Shown: piece by piece, positions 26,132-33,892 of the stretch
Numbering within the stretch: position 1 is the stretch's first letter
How the letters are laid out: each line of letters opens with the position of its first letter
Assembly (NCBI RefSeq): GCF_001429285.1
Contig: NZ_LMJJ01000001.1
Location: forward strand, 254,565 to 318,564
DNA: 64,000 bases
Direction of reading: 5' to 3'
Origin: Ensifer sp. Root278
GTDB lineage: Bacteria > Pseudomonadota > Alphaproteobacteria > Rhizobiales > Rhizobiaceae
Made by a program: the position numbers and the translations under genes
Notes under the pieces: generated by a model
What the model was told of the DNA's origin: nothing
Databases searched by the model: none
The model's input: only the letters and a program-made list of their open reading frames with translations

Positions 26132-28789
26132 ATGCCCTCTGAGACGAGAACCACCTGTCCCTATTGCGGTGTCGGCTGTGGTGTTATCGCGACGGTGGCC
26201 GAGGACGGCGCCGTCTCCGTTCGCGGCGACGTCGAGCATCCTGCCAATTTCGGCAGGCTGTGCTCCAAGGGCTCGGCGTTGGCCGAGACCCTCGATCTAG
26301 ACGGCAGGCTTCTTTACCCCGAGGTCGACGGCAAGCAGGCCGGCTGGGACGAGGCGCTCGATATCGTCGCCACACGTTTCGCTCAGACGATCGCAGAACA
26401 TGGGCCGGATTCGGTTGCCTTCTATGTCTCCGGGCAGTTGCTGACCGAAGACTATTACGTCGCCAACAAGCTGATGAAGGGCTTCATCGGCTCGGGCAAC
26501 ATCGACACCAATTCGCGGCTCTGCATGTCCTCCTCGGTCGCCGGTCATCGCCGCGCCTTCGGCTCGGACACGGTGCCGGGCTGCTACGAGGATCTGGAGC
26601 TTGCCGATCTCGTGGTGCTGACGGGCTCCAATCTCGCCTGGTGCCACCCGGTGCTCTACCAGCGCCTTGCCGCGGCAAAGGCGGCGCGGCCCGAGATGCG
26701 GGTGGTGGTGATCGATCCGCGCCGCACGATGACCGCCGATATCGCCGACATGCATCTTGCCATCCGGCCGGATGGCGACGCGGCGCTGTTCAACGGCCTT
26801 TTCGCCCATCTGGCCGCCAGCCCCACTAACGACCGGTCCTTTATCGCTGCCCATACCAGCGGCTTCGCCGAAGCCTTCGCAGCGGCGAGCGCGCTTGACG
26901 AGTCCGCCTTGGCACAATCGACCGGGCTCGAACCGTCGGAAATCACCGCCTTCTTCCGCCTGTTCGAAACGACGGAAAACGTCGTCACCTGCTACAGCCA
27001 GGGCGTCAACCAGTCCTCCTCGGGCACCGACAAGGTCAACGCCATCATCAACTGTCATCTCGTCACCGGCCGCATTGGCCGGCCGGGCATGGGGCCGTTT
27101 TCGCTGACCGGTCAGCCCAATGCCATGGGCGGCCGCGAGGTCGGCGGCCTCGCCAACATGCTTGCCGCCCATATGGACATCGAAAAGGCCGGGCACCGCG
27201 ATCAGGTGCGCCGCTTCTGGGGCGCGCCATCGATCGCGACCAGGCCGGGGCTGAAGGCGGTCGACATGTTTCGTGCGGTTGCAGACGGCCGGATCAAGGC
27301 GATCTGGATCATGGCGACCAATCCCGTGGTCTCCATGCCGGATGCCGACGCCGTCGAGGCCGCACTCAAGGCCTGTCCCTTCGTCGTCGTCTCCGATGTG
27401 CTCCAGGAGACCGACACCACCCGTCACGCCCATGTGCTCCTGCCCTCGCTCGGCTGGGGCGAGAAGGACGGGACGGTCACCAATTCCGAGCGCCGCATTT
27501 CCCGTCAGCGCGGCTTTCTCGCGGCCCCGGGGGAGGCCCGCGCCGACTGGTGGCAGCTGAACGAAGTGGCGCGCCGTATGGGGTTCCAGGGTGCCTTCGC
27601 CTATACCTCACCCTCAGAAATCTTCGCCGAGCATGCTGGTCTTTCGGCGTTCGAGAATGACGGGCGGCGCGATTTCGACATCGGCGCCCATGCGGAGATC
27701 GATGCTGCGGCCTACGACGCGCTCGCGCCGTTCCAATGGCCGCAATCGCTGGGGAAGCCAGAGGGCGAGACCCGCTTCTTTGCCGATGGTGGCTTCTTCC
27801 ACGCGGATGGGCGTGCCCGCTTCGTCGCGGTTGCGAGCGCCGTGCCGGCCCGCGTCAGTGGCGGCTTCCCTTTGACCTTGAACACCGGCCGCGTGCGCGA
27901 CCACTGGCACACGATGACCCGCACCGGTAAGAGCGCGCGCCTCTCCGCCCACCTCGCCGAACCTTTCGTCGAGATCCACCCGCGTGACGCGATGGATCTT
28001 GGCATCGCCCCCGCCGATCTCGTTTCCCTTGAGAGCCCTTACGGCTCGGCGATCGTCCGCGCACTCATCACTGAGCGCCAGGCGCGTGGCAATCTCTTCG
28101 TGCCCATGCACTGGAACGACCAGTTTGCCGCCAAGGCGCGCATCGATGCGCTGGTCCCGCCGGTTACCGATCCGGTCTCGGGCCAGCCGGCCTCGAAAAA
28201 TGCCGCCGTTGCGATCCGCCGTTTTTCCGCTTCGACCTACGGCTTTGCGGTCAGCGCGTCGAAACCCTCGGGTCTCGATCTCGGCTACTGGGCCGTCGCC
28301 AAGGCGAGGGGCGGTTGGCGTCTGGAACTTGCTGCGGAGACGACGCCGGAGGATTGGGTCGCCTGGTGCCGGAAGACCTTTGGCCTTACTGGGGACATCG
28401 AGCCGATCGGCTATGCGGATGGGCCCTCCGGCCAAAGACGGCTCGCCTTCTTCGACGGCGATCGCTTGCTGCTGGCGCTGTTTCTCGCACCTGAACCCGT
28501 CGCCGTAGCCCGCAACTGGGCGGTCGAACAGCTGAGCGCCTCGCATACGGACCTGCGCACGCGCTTTGCGCTCGTTGCCGGCCGGCCGGGCGCCGACCGG
28601 CCGGACCCCGGCGCGACCGTCTGCTCCTGTTTCAATGTCGGCGTCAATCAGATCGTCGCGGCTGTCCGCGGCGGCTGCCGTTCGGTTGAAGCTGTCGGGC
28701 GGGCGCTGAGCGCCGGAACCAATTGCGGCTCCTGCCGCGCCGAGATCAGGGGGATCGTCGATGGATGCCTTGCTGCCGCTGCGGAATGA
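26132..28789 (+). CDS. nasA: Assimilatory nitrate reductase catalytic subunit
   Basis: Cytoplasmic molybdenum enzyme reducing nitrate to nitrite, 885 residues. N-terminal [4Fe-4S] ligands are CPYCGVGC (Cys9, 12, 16) and LCSKGS. Next come the Mo-bisMGD domains (SNLAWCHPVLYQRL, VVVIDPRRTMTADIADMHLAIRPDGD, GVNQSSSGTDKVNAIINCHLVTGRIGRPGMGPFSLTGQPNAMGGREVGGL). A C-terminal BFD-like [2Fe-2S] domain has CSC near 832 and NCGSC near 867; this extra domain is typical of Klebsiella NasA-type enzymes. No Tat signal, as expected for the assimilatory form. It overlaps cysG by 29 bases. Confidence 0.93.
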   Translation: MPSETRTTCPYCGVGCGVIATVAEDGAVSVRGDVEHPANFGRLCSKGSALAETLDLDGRLLYPEVDGKQAGWDEALDIVATRFAQTIAEHGPDSVAFYVSGQLLTEDYYVANKLMKGFIGSGNIDTNSRLCMSSSVAGHRRAFGSDTVPGCYEDLELADLVVLTGSNLAWCHPVLYQRLAAAKAARPEMRVVVIDPRRTMTADIADMHLAIRPDGDAALFNGLFAHLAASPTNDRSFIAAHTSGFAEAFAAASALDESALAQSTGLEPSEITAFFRLFETTENVVTCYSQGVNQSSSGTDKVNAIINCHLVTGRIGRPGMGPFSLTGQPNAMGGREVGGLANMLAAHMDIEKAGHRDQVRRFWGAPSIATRPGLKAVDMFRAVADGRIKAIWIMATNPVVSMPDADAVEAALKACPFVVVSDVLQETDTTRHAHVLLPSLGWGEKDGTVTNSERRISRQRGFLAAPGEARADWWQLNEVARRMGFQGAFAYTSPSEIFAEHAGLSAFENDGRRDFDIGAHAEIDAAAYDALAPFQWPQSLGKPEGETRFFADGGFFHADGRARFVAVASAVPARVSGGFPLTLNTGRVRDHWHTMTRTGKSARLSAHLAEPFVEIHPRDAMDLGIAPADLVSLESPYGSAIVRALITERQARGNLFVPMHWNDQFAAKARIDALVPPVTDPVSGQPASKNAAVAIRRFSASTYGFAVSASKPSGLDLGYWAVAKARGGWRLELAAETTPEDWVAWCRKTFGLTGDIEPIGYADGPSGQRRLAFFDGDRLLLALFLAPEPVAVARNWAVEQLSASHTDLRTRFALVAGRPGADRPDPGATVCSCFNVGVNQIVAAVRGGCRSVEAVGRALSAGTNCGSCRAEIRGIVDGCLAAAAE

Positions 28790-30263
28790 AATTCAATCGC
28801 GCCGCGAGCCGGTGAGCATGGCCGCGCTTGCCAAGCTGCCGGTCTTCTGGTCGCTCGAAGCCAAGCGTGTCGTGGTGGCGGGCGGCAGCGATGCCGCGGC
28901 CTGGAAGGCGGAACTGCTGGCCGCCTGCGGCGCCGAGGTTCATATCTATGCGCCGGAGGAAGAGCTCGGCGAGGTCTGCGCGGCTTTGATCAGCCAGGGC
29001 GCCGCTCATCCCACTGGTCGTCTCGTCCATCACCGCGAGAGCTGGCAGGCGAATGTGCTTGCCGGTGCCGCGCTTGCGGTCGCCGATTGCGAGAGCGACG
29101 ACGAAGCGCAAGCCTTTTTTGCGGCGGCGCAACAGGCCGGCGTACCGGTCAATGTCATCGACAAGCCCGCTTTCTGCCAGTTTCAGTTCGGTTCCATCGT
29201 CAACCGCTCGCCGGTCGTGGTGTCGATCTCGACCGATGGTGCGGCACCCATCCTCGCCCAGGCGATCCGCCGGCGCATCGAGACGCTGCTGCCGCCGGTG
29301 CTGAAGGATTGGGCAGCGCTGGCGCAGGCTTTGCGAGACAAGGTCAATGCCCGGCTCAAGCCCGGCGCGCCGCGCCGCGCCTTCTGGGAGCGGTTCGTCG
29401 ATCTCGCTTTTCAAGCGACACCGGAGGAGGGTGTCGAGACGCGGCTGGTGGCGGAGATGGAGCGCTTGTCGGCGAACCATGCCGCCACCGGTCGCGTGAC
29501 GCTTGTCGGCGCTGGCCCCGGCGACAGCGAGTATCTGACGCTGAAGGCGGTACGGGCCCTACAAGCCGCCGACGTCATCCTGTTCGACGATCTCGTTTCG
29601 AACGAGGTTCTGGAGCTCGCCCGGCGCGAGGCCAAGCGCATGCTGGTCGGCAAGCGCGGCGGGCGCGAGAGCTGCCGGCAGGAGGACATCAACGACATGA
29701 TGGTGGCGCTGGCGCGCGCCGGCAAACGTGTCGTTCGCCTGAAGGCCGGCGATCCCATGATCTTCGGCCGTGCCGGCGAAGAGATCGCCCGTCTGGAGCA
29801 GGAAGGGATCCCGGTCGATGTCGTGCCCGGCATCACCGCCGCAAGCGCCATGGCGGCGCGTCTCGGCCTGTCGCTCACCCATCGCGACCATGCCCAGGCG
29901 GTGCGCTTCGTCACCGGCCACTCCCGTCATGGCGGTTTGCCGTCGGACATGGACTGGCGCGCTTTGGCCGATCCGAAGACCACGACGATCTTCTACATGG
30001 GCGGTCGCACTGCACCTGCTATCGCCGCGCGCCTCCAGGCGGAGGGATTATCCGGCGAGACCCCGGTCGTCATCTCGGCCAATGTCAGTCGCGACAACGA
30101 GCGGCGCTGGCAAGGCGCCTTGCGCGACCTTGCCACAGGCATCGCCGTGATCGGCTACGACGATCCGGTCCTGATCGGCATAGGTGCCGCTTTTGGCGTC
30201 AGGCGGGTGCCGAGGGCGGCCATCCGACCTGCGCCTTTTGCCGCAGGTTCGCTTGCAGGTTGA
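28761..30263 (+). CDS. cysG: Siroheme synthase CysG
   Basis: Bifunctional enzyme of 500 residues making siroheme, the cofactor of NirB. The N-terminal precorrin-2 dehydrogenase/ferrochelatase domain (VVVAGGSDAAAWKAELL near 35; SPVVVSISTDGAAPILAQAIRRRIE) is followed from about 240 by a SAM uroporphyrinogen-III methyltransferase domain (VTLVGAGPGDSEYLTLKAVRAL; RLKAGDPMIFGRAGEE; VVPGITAASAMAARLGLSLTHR). ATG 28761 lies inside the nasA end with AGGGGGAT six bases before it; ATG 28818 is a weaker choice. Last gene of the nitrate operon, so siroheme supply is coordinated with the enzyme that needs it. Confidence 0.92.
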   Translation: MDALLPLRNEIQSRREPVSMAALAKLPVFWSLEAKRVVVAGGSDAAAWKAELLAACGAEVHIYAPEEELGEVCAALISQGAAHPTGRLVHHRESWQANVLAGAALAVADCESDDEAQAFFAAAQQAGVPVNVIDKPAFCQFQFGSIVNRSPVVVSISTDGAAPILAQAIRRRIETLLPPVLKDWAALAQALRDKVNARLKPGAPRRAFWERFVDLAFQATPEEGVETRLVAEMERLSANHAATGRVTLVGAGPGDSEYLTLKAVRALQAADVILFDDLVSNEVLELARREAKRMLVGKRGGRESCRQEDINDMMVALARAGKRVVRLKAGDPMIFGRAGEEIARLEQEGIPVDVVPGITAASAMAARLGLSLTHRDHAQAVRFVTGHSRHGGLPSDMDWRALADPKTTTIFYMGGRTAPAIAARLQAEGLSGETPVVISANVSRDNERRWQGALRDLATGIAVIGYDDPVLIGIGAAFGVRRVPRAAIRPAPFAAGSLAG

Positions 30264-30351
30264 AACCTTCTCTCGCTCGGCGTTGCAATCACCGGCCGCA
30301 TGCTTACCTTGCCGCGCGGTAGAGTGATGTCGATGACGGGAGATTCGCCAG

Positions 30352-31047
30352 ATGCTGGACCTGCGTGTTCACTTCCTTGAGGCCTATGGATCGCTTGCCG
30401 CTTGGCGCGAACAGATTTTGCGCCAGGTGGACGAGACGGCCGAGCGGGTCGGCGCGCGTGTTCCTGCCGCCGACAGTGCCGCTCCCATCGATATCGTCGT
30501 CGAAAACAGGCCGGGAGAGACCATTCCCGAACTGGGTGTGGCCGGTAGCTGCTATCGCAGAGGATTGGTCTACCTGACGCTCGACCCCGACAACGAGAAC
30601 TTCCATGCCAGCCTTGCCGCCGGCGAGTTGCGGAAAATGTTGACGCATGAGCTGCATCATTCCTTCCGCCACGCGACCTGCGGCTACGGCTCCAAGCTCG
30701 GCGAAGCTCTGGTCACCGAGGGCCTTGCGGATGCCTTCGATGTCGAGATCAATGGCGGCGACGGCCATCCTTGGAACCACGCGATTGCAGCGGGCGATTG
30801 GGCAGATTTGCTGGAGCGCGCCGAGCGGGAACTCTGGGCGGAGGGCTATGATCATGCCGGCTGGTTCTTTGGCTGCGATCGTGCGCTGCCGCGCTGGGCC
30901 GGCTATACGATCGGCTATCACCTTGTGAAAACTTATCTCGCAGCGAACCCCGATGCACACCCGTCGCAGATGACGGCGACACCTGCTTCCGTCGTCATCG
31001 GCGAAGCCTGGGCGCCGTTGAAGCAAGGCCTGCTGGCCGCCGCTTGA
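30352..31047 (+). CDS. Putative Zn-dependent protease, DUF2268 family
   Basis: Protein of 231 residues with a metalloprotease motif HELHHSFRH near residue 100 and a downstream LVTEGLAD helix that would supply a third ligand. The C-terminal GYTIGYHLVKTYL is characteristic of the DUF2268 group (YjaZ-like). No signal peptide is seen, so it is probably cytoplasmic. It stands alone after cysG and converges on the GFA-family gene, with a palindromic element between. The natural substrate is unknown. Confidence 0.75.
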   Translation: MLDLRVHFLEAYGSLAAWREQILRQVDETAERVGARVPAADSAAPIDIVVENRPGETIPELGVAGSCYRRGLVYLTLDPDNENFHASLAAGELRKMLTHELHHSFRHATCGYGSKLGEALVTEGLADAFDVEINGGDGHPWNHAIAAGDWADLLERAERELWAEGYDHAGWFFGCDRALPRWAGYTIGYHLVKTYLAANPDAHPSQMTATPASVVIGEAWAPLKQGLLAAA

Positions 31048-31053
31048 GCGGCC

Positions 31054-31121
31054 AGAGCGGGATGAGGAAAAGTGTGTGCGGTTTTCCGCCCGCATCCCGC
31101 TCTAAACCATCGTGATCTAAG
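31054..31121. repeat. Palindromic element with AAAAGTGTG core
   Basis: AGAGCGGGATG and CATCCCGCTCT close a palindrome at 31054-31103 with an inner GGAAAA/TTTTCC arm, followed by a tail ending ATCGTGATCTAAG. Same family as 12698 and 57758. The stop codon of the GFA gene (31117-31119) is read from the tail on the other strand. Confidence 0.8.
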
Positions 31122-31536
31122 AGTAGGGCGCCTCATCGCGGTCGCGTCCGGGCAATTTCCTGACATCGCCGATCCAGGGCAGCGCCGAGGAGCACCAGAT
31201 CTGCGACCGTGGCTTGAGCTCCCGGCGCTGGTTGATCGTGCCGACCCGGATGCCGACTTCCAACGCATCCTCGTCCGTGCCGGTCGTATAGATCGGCGAG
31301 CCGCAGTTCGGGCAGAAGAACTGCAGCCGCTGGCGACCGTTTTCAGCGACCTTCGTATAGAGCTTCGGTTCGCCGCCGGTCAGCCGGAAGTTCTCGCGGG
31401 CAGTACCTGCGGTCACGCGATAGGCGGATCCCGTCAGTTGCTGGCAATCGGTGCAATGGCAGATCGCGACGTCGCCCGGATCGATCTCGGCCTCATAGGT
31501 CACGTAGCCGCAGTGGCATTGCCCGTCGATGCGCAT
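31117..31536 (-). CDS. GFA (glutathione-dependent formaldehyde-activating enzyme-like) family protein
   Basis: Zinc-binding beta-tent protein of 139 residues. Zinc-ligand cysteines are seen in GQCHCG at the start, CHCTDCQQLTGSAY near 32 and FFCPNCGSPIYT near 78. The family is named after Gfa but most members have no known activity. ATG 31536 is chosen because the conserved MRIDGQCHCG begins there with GGAGG upstream. The last residue and stop are contributed by the repeat element. Confidence 0.8.
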   Translation of the reverse strand: MRIDGQCHCGYVTYEAEIDPGDVAICHCTDCQQLTGSAYRVTAGTARENFRLTGGEPKLYTKVAENGRQRLQFFCPNCGSPIYTTGTDEDALEVGIRVGTINQRRELKPRSQIWCSSALPWIGDVRKLPGRDRDEAPYS

Positions 31537-31562
31537 GGAGGCCTCCCTGAAAGCACAGAAGC

Positions 31563-31600
31563 TAGAGCGGAGCAGCAAAAAGTGTATGCCGCTTTCCGGG
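31563..31600. repeat. Degenerate copy of the AAAAGTGTG palindromic element
   Basis: AGAGCGG...CAAAAAGTGTATGCCGCTTTCCGG keeps the core of the elements at 12698, 31054 and 57758 but has lost most of its symmetry. It lies upstream of the GFA gene. Confidence 0.5.
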
Positions 31601-31694
31601 TTTGAGCTTGGATAGCTCACGCCTGACTATCGACGACAATCGCCACTGGCTGCAGCGGCTGGAGGCATGGGGCCACGATTGCGTAAGTAGAAAC

Positions 31695-32495
31695 TTACAC
31701 GCCGGTGAACAGCCACTCGTGTTCGCGGGCGTTGTGGAACTTCCAGATACGCTTCGGCCCGGCCATGACGTTGAGATAGTAGACGTCGTAGCCGTGTACT
31801 GCGGCAACGGGGTGATATCCCTTCGGCACCAGCGTCACGTCGCCGTCCTCGACCGCCATGGTCTCGTCCAGCGAGCGGTCGTCGGTATAGACGCGCTGCA
31901 TGGCGAAACCCTGCGGCGGGTTCAGCCGGTGATAGTAGGTCTCTTCCAGATAGCTTTCGGCCGGCAGGTCGTCCTGGTCGTGCTTGTGCGGCGGGTAGGA
32001 GGAGGTGTGGCCGCCGGGCGTAATCACTTCTACGACGAGCAGAGACTGCGCCGAACCGTCATCTTCCGGCATGATGTTGGTGACGTAGCGGGTGTTGGTG
32101 CCCTTGCCGCGCGTCATCTGCGGATGCGTGCCCGGCGCGATGACCTTCGCCTTGAAGCCCTCGCCGCCCGGTGCCGAGCAGATGGCAAGATCCAGATCCG
32201 AAGTCGCCGTTGCCTGCCAGCGGCTGCCCTTCGGCACATAGACGGCATAGGGCTGGCCCTCGAACGGCGTCATGCGCCCGCCGAGTTCGCCGAAGCTTTC
32301 GCCGTCAACGGATACCTTCGCCTTACCGGAGACCAGCACGAGGCAGACTTCCTTGTCACCGGTCTCGCCTTCGGTCGTTTCGCCGGCCTTCAGCCGTTCA
32401 AGCGCGAAGCCGACATAGGTCCACCCGGCGCTCTCCGGCGTCACGTTTTGCATCAGGCCCGATTTGGCCTTCGGTTTGACGAGCAGCTTGGACAT
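31695..32495 (-). CDS. iolB: 5-deoxy-glucuronate isomerase
   Basis: Isomerises 5-deoxy-D-glucuronate to 2-deoxy-5-keto-D-gluconate in myo-inositol catabolism. The 266 residues form a cupin-type enzyme. Matching segments are MSKLLVKPKAKSGLMQNVTPESAGWTYVGF at the start, HTSSYPPHKHDQDDLPAESYLEETYYHRL with its metal-binding His/Glu near 160, and the C-terminal YYLNVMAGPKRIWKF. Last gene of the leftward iolCDEB series, preceded by a REPIN-like element in the iolE-iolB gap. Confidence 0.93.
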   Translation of the reverse strand: MSKLLVKPKAKSGLMQNVTPESAGWTYVGFALERLKAGETTEGETGDKEVCLVLVSGKAKVSVDGESFGELGGRMTPFEGQPYAVYVPKGSRWQATATSDLDLAICSAPGGEGFKAKVIAPGTHPQMTRGKGTNTRYVTNIMPEDDGSAQSLLVVEVITPGGHTSSYPPHKHDQDDLPAESYLEETYYHRLNPPQGFAMQRVYTDDRSLDETMAVEDGDVTLVPKGYHPVAAVHGYDVYYLNVMAGPKRIWKFHNAREHEWLFTGV

Positions 32496-32544
32496 GTGAC
32501 GGTCTCCCTGATTCCTTTCCCGGGGCGCTCTGAACGTGTGGCTT

Positions 32545-32697
32545 GCCCCTCACCCTAACCCTCTCCCCGCAGGCGGGGAGAGGGAATCTGGAGTTTGCCG
32601 CATGCTCTCCACCTTACGTCGCGAGGAATTGGGGAGCCAGCGGCATATCCCTTCTCCCCGCAAGCGGGGAGAAGGTGGCGGCAGCCGGATGAGGGGC
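32545..32697. repeat. REPIN-like element between iolE and iolB
   Basis: A 153-bp element bounded by perfect 8-bp inverted ends GCCCCTCA/TGAGGGGC. It carries two 26-bp palindromes: CCCTCTCCCCGC-AG-mirror at 32559-32584 and CCTTCTCCCCGC-AA-mirror at 32650-32675. Flanks and orientation match the elements at 33714 and 41066 (those are inverted relative to this one). Confidence 0.85.
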
Positions 32698-32732
32698 AAT
32701 CCCCGTGAAGTCCGGCGACCGAAACCGTGAGC

Positions 32733-33632
32733 TTACTTGTCGAGCCCGGCTTCCTTGGCAAGGGCCTTCAGCGACTTCAGCCCGAGTGACTGGTATTCGA
32801 ACGGGTTGCGCACGGCCGAATCCTGTTCGGCCTCGATCACCAGCCAGCCGGAATAGTCGTGCTCGGCCGCGATCTTCAGCACGGGCAGGAAGTCGACGCC
32901 GCCCTCGCTGTCGCCGGGCACGGTGAAGACGCCGCGGCGCACGCCTTCGAGGAAGGAGAGGTCTTCACCTTCGACGACTTTGCGGATGGCCGGCCGCACG
33001 TTCTTGCAATGGATGTGGCGTACACGGTGCATGTACTTGCTTGCGACTTCCGCCGGATCGGAGCCGCCGAACCAGGCGTGGCCGGTATCGAGCAGCAGCT
33101 TGGTCGCCGGCCCGGTGTTCTGCATCAGGAGGTCGATTTCCTCGCCGGTCTGGACGATCGTGCCCATGTGGTGGTGGTAGACGAGGTCGATGCCCTGGCC
33201 GGCGCAATACTCAGCGATCGCTTCGAGGTCGGCACCGAACTTCTTCCACTGGTCGGCCGGCAGCACCGGCTTATCGTTGGCAACCGACTTCGTGTCGTCG
33301 CCATGAATGGCGTTCGAGGTTTCGCAGACGATCGCCACCTTGCAACCATTGTGCTTCAGGAGGTCGAGATGTGGCTGGATCGCCTTCTTCTCGGCCTCGA
33401 CGTCGTGGGTGAGCAAGTTGGTCGAATGCCAGCCGGAAACGAAGACGAGATCGTAGGAGGCGAGCTTCTGCTTCAGTGCCTCCGGATCGCTTGGCATCTT
33501 GTGCCCCTTCTCGATGCCGTCGAAGCCGATCTTCTGGCAATCGGAGAGGCAATCCTCGAGCGTCAGATGCGCGCCGATCGTATGATCGTCGTCGTTGCTC
33601 CAGGCGATCGGGTTGGTTCCGTAGCGGATCAT
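32733..33632 (-). CDS. iolE: Inosose dehydratase (2-keto-myo-inositol dehydratase)
   Basis: Dehydrates 2-keto-myo-inositol to the diketo product used by IolD. It has 299 residues in the xylose-isomerase-like TIM-barrel family. Markers are [19 protein letters not shown] at the start, [12 protein letters not shown], a histidine pair [10 protein letters not shown] near 155, [12 protein letters not shown] near 190 and RHIHCKNVR near 216, a metal-ligand pattern of the family. It is flanked on both sides by REPIN-like elements within the iol operon. Confidence 0.93.
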   Translation of the reverse strand: MIRYGTNPIAWSNDDDHTIGAHLTLEDCLSDCQKIGFDGIEKGHKMPSDPEALKQKLASYDLVFVSGWHSTNLLTHDVEAEKKAIQPHLDLLKHNGCKVAIVCETSNAIHGDDTKSVANDKPVLPADQWKKFGADLEAIAEYCAGQGIDLVYHHHMGTIVQTGEEIDLLMQNTGPATKLLLDTGHAWFGGSDPAEVASKYMHRVRHIHCKNVRPAIRKVVEGEDLSFLEGVRRGVFTVPGDSEGGVDFLPVLKIAAEHDYSGWLVIEAEQDSAVRNPFEYQSLGLKSLKALAKEAGLDK

Positions 33633-33713
33633 GTTAGTCGTTTCCTATAGCATTGTCCGCGCAGGCGGATCGTTCGTGGTGCCTCATGGGTGCGCAGCGG
33701 GGACGGGGCGATT

Positions 33714-33824
33714 GCCCCCTCATCCGGCTGCCGCCACCTTCTCCCCGCAGGCGGGGAGAAGGGAAATGCCGCGCCCTCCGTGTTCCCTCTCCCCGCTCGC
33801 GGGGAGAGGGTTAGGGTGAGGGGC
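33714..33824. repeat. REPIN-like element between iolD and iolE
   Basis: A 111-bp element with palindromes at 33737-33762 and 33785-33810 and ends CCCCTCA/TGAGGGG, inverted relative to the 32545 copy. The 23-base flank next to the first palindrome is shared with the other two copies. The spacer is shorter than in those copies. Confidence 0.85.
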
Positions 33825-33892
33825 CGCTCTCGATGTCTCATCCTTCCGGACGTTGCCCGACAGGCAAAGACGCGGGCGCCGAAAGGGCAATC

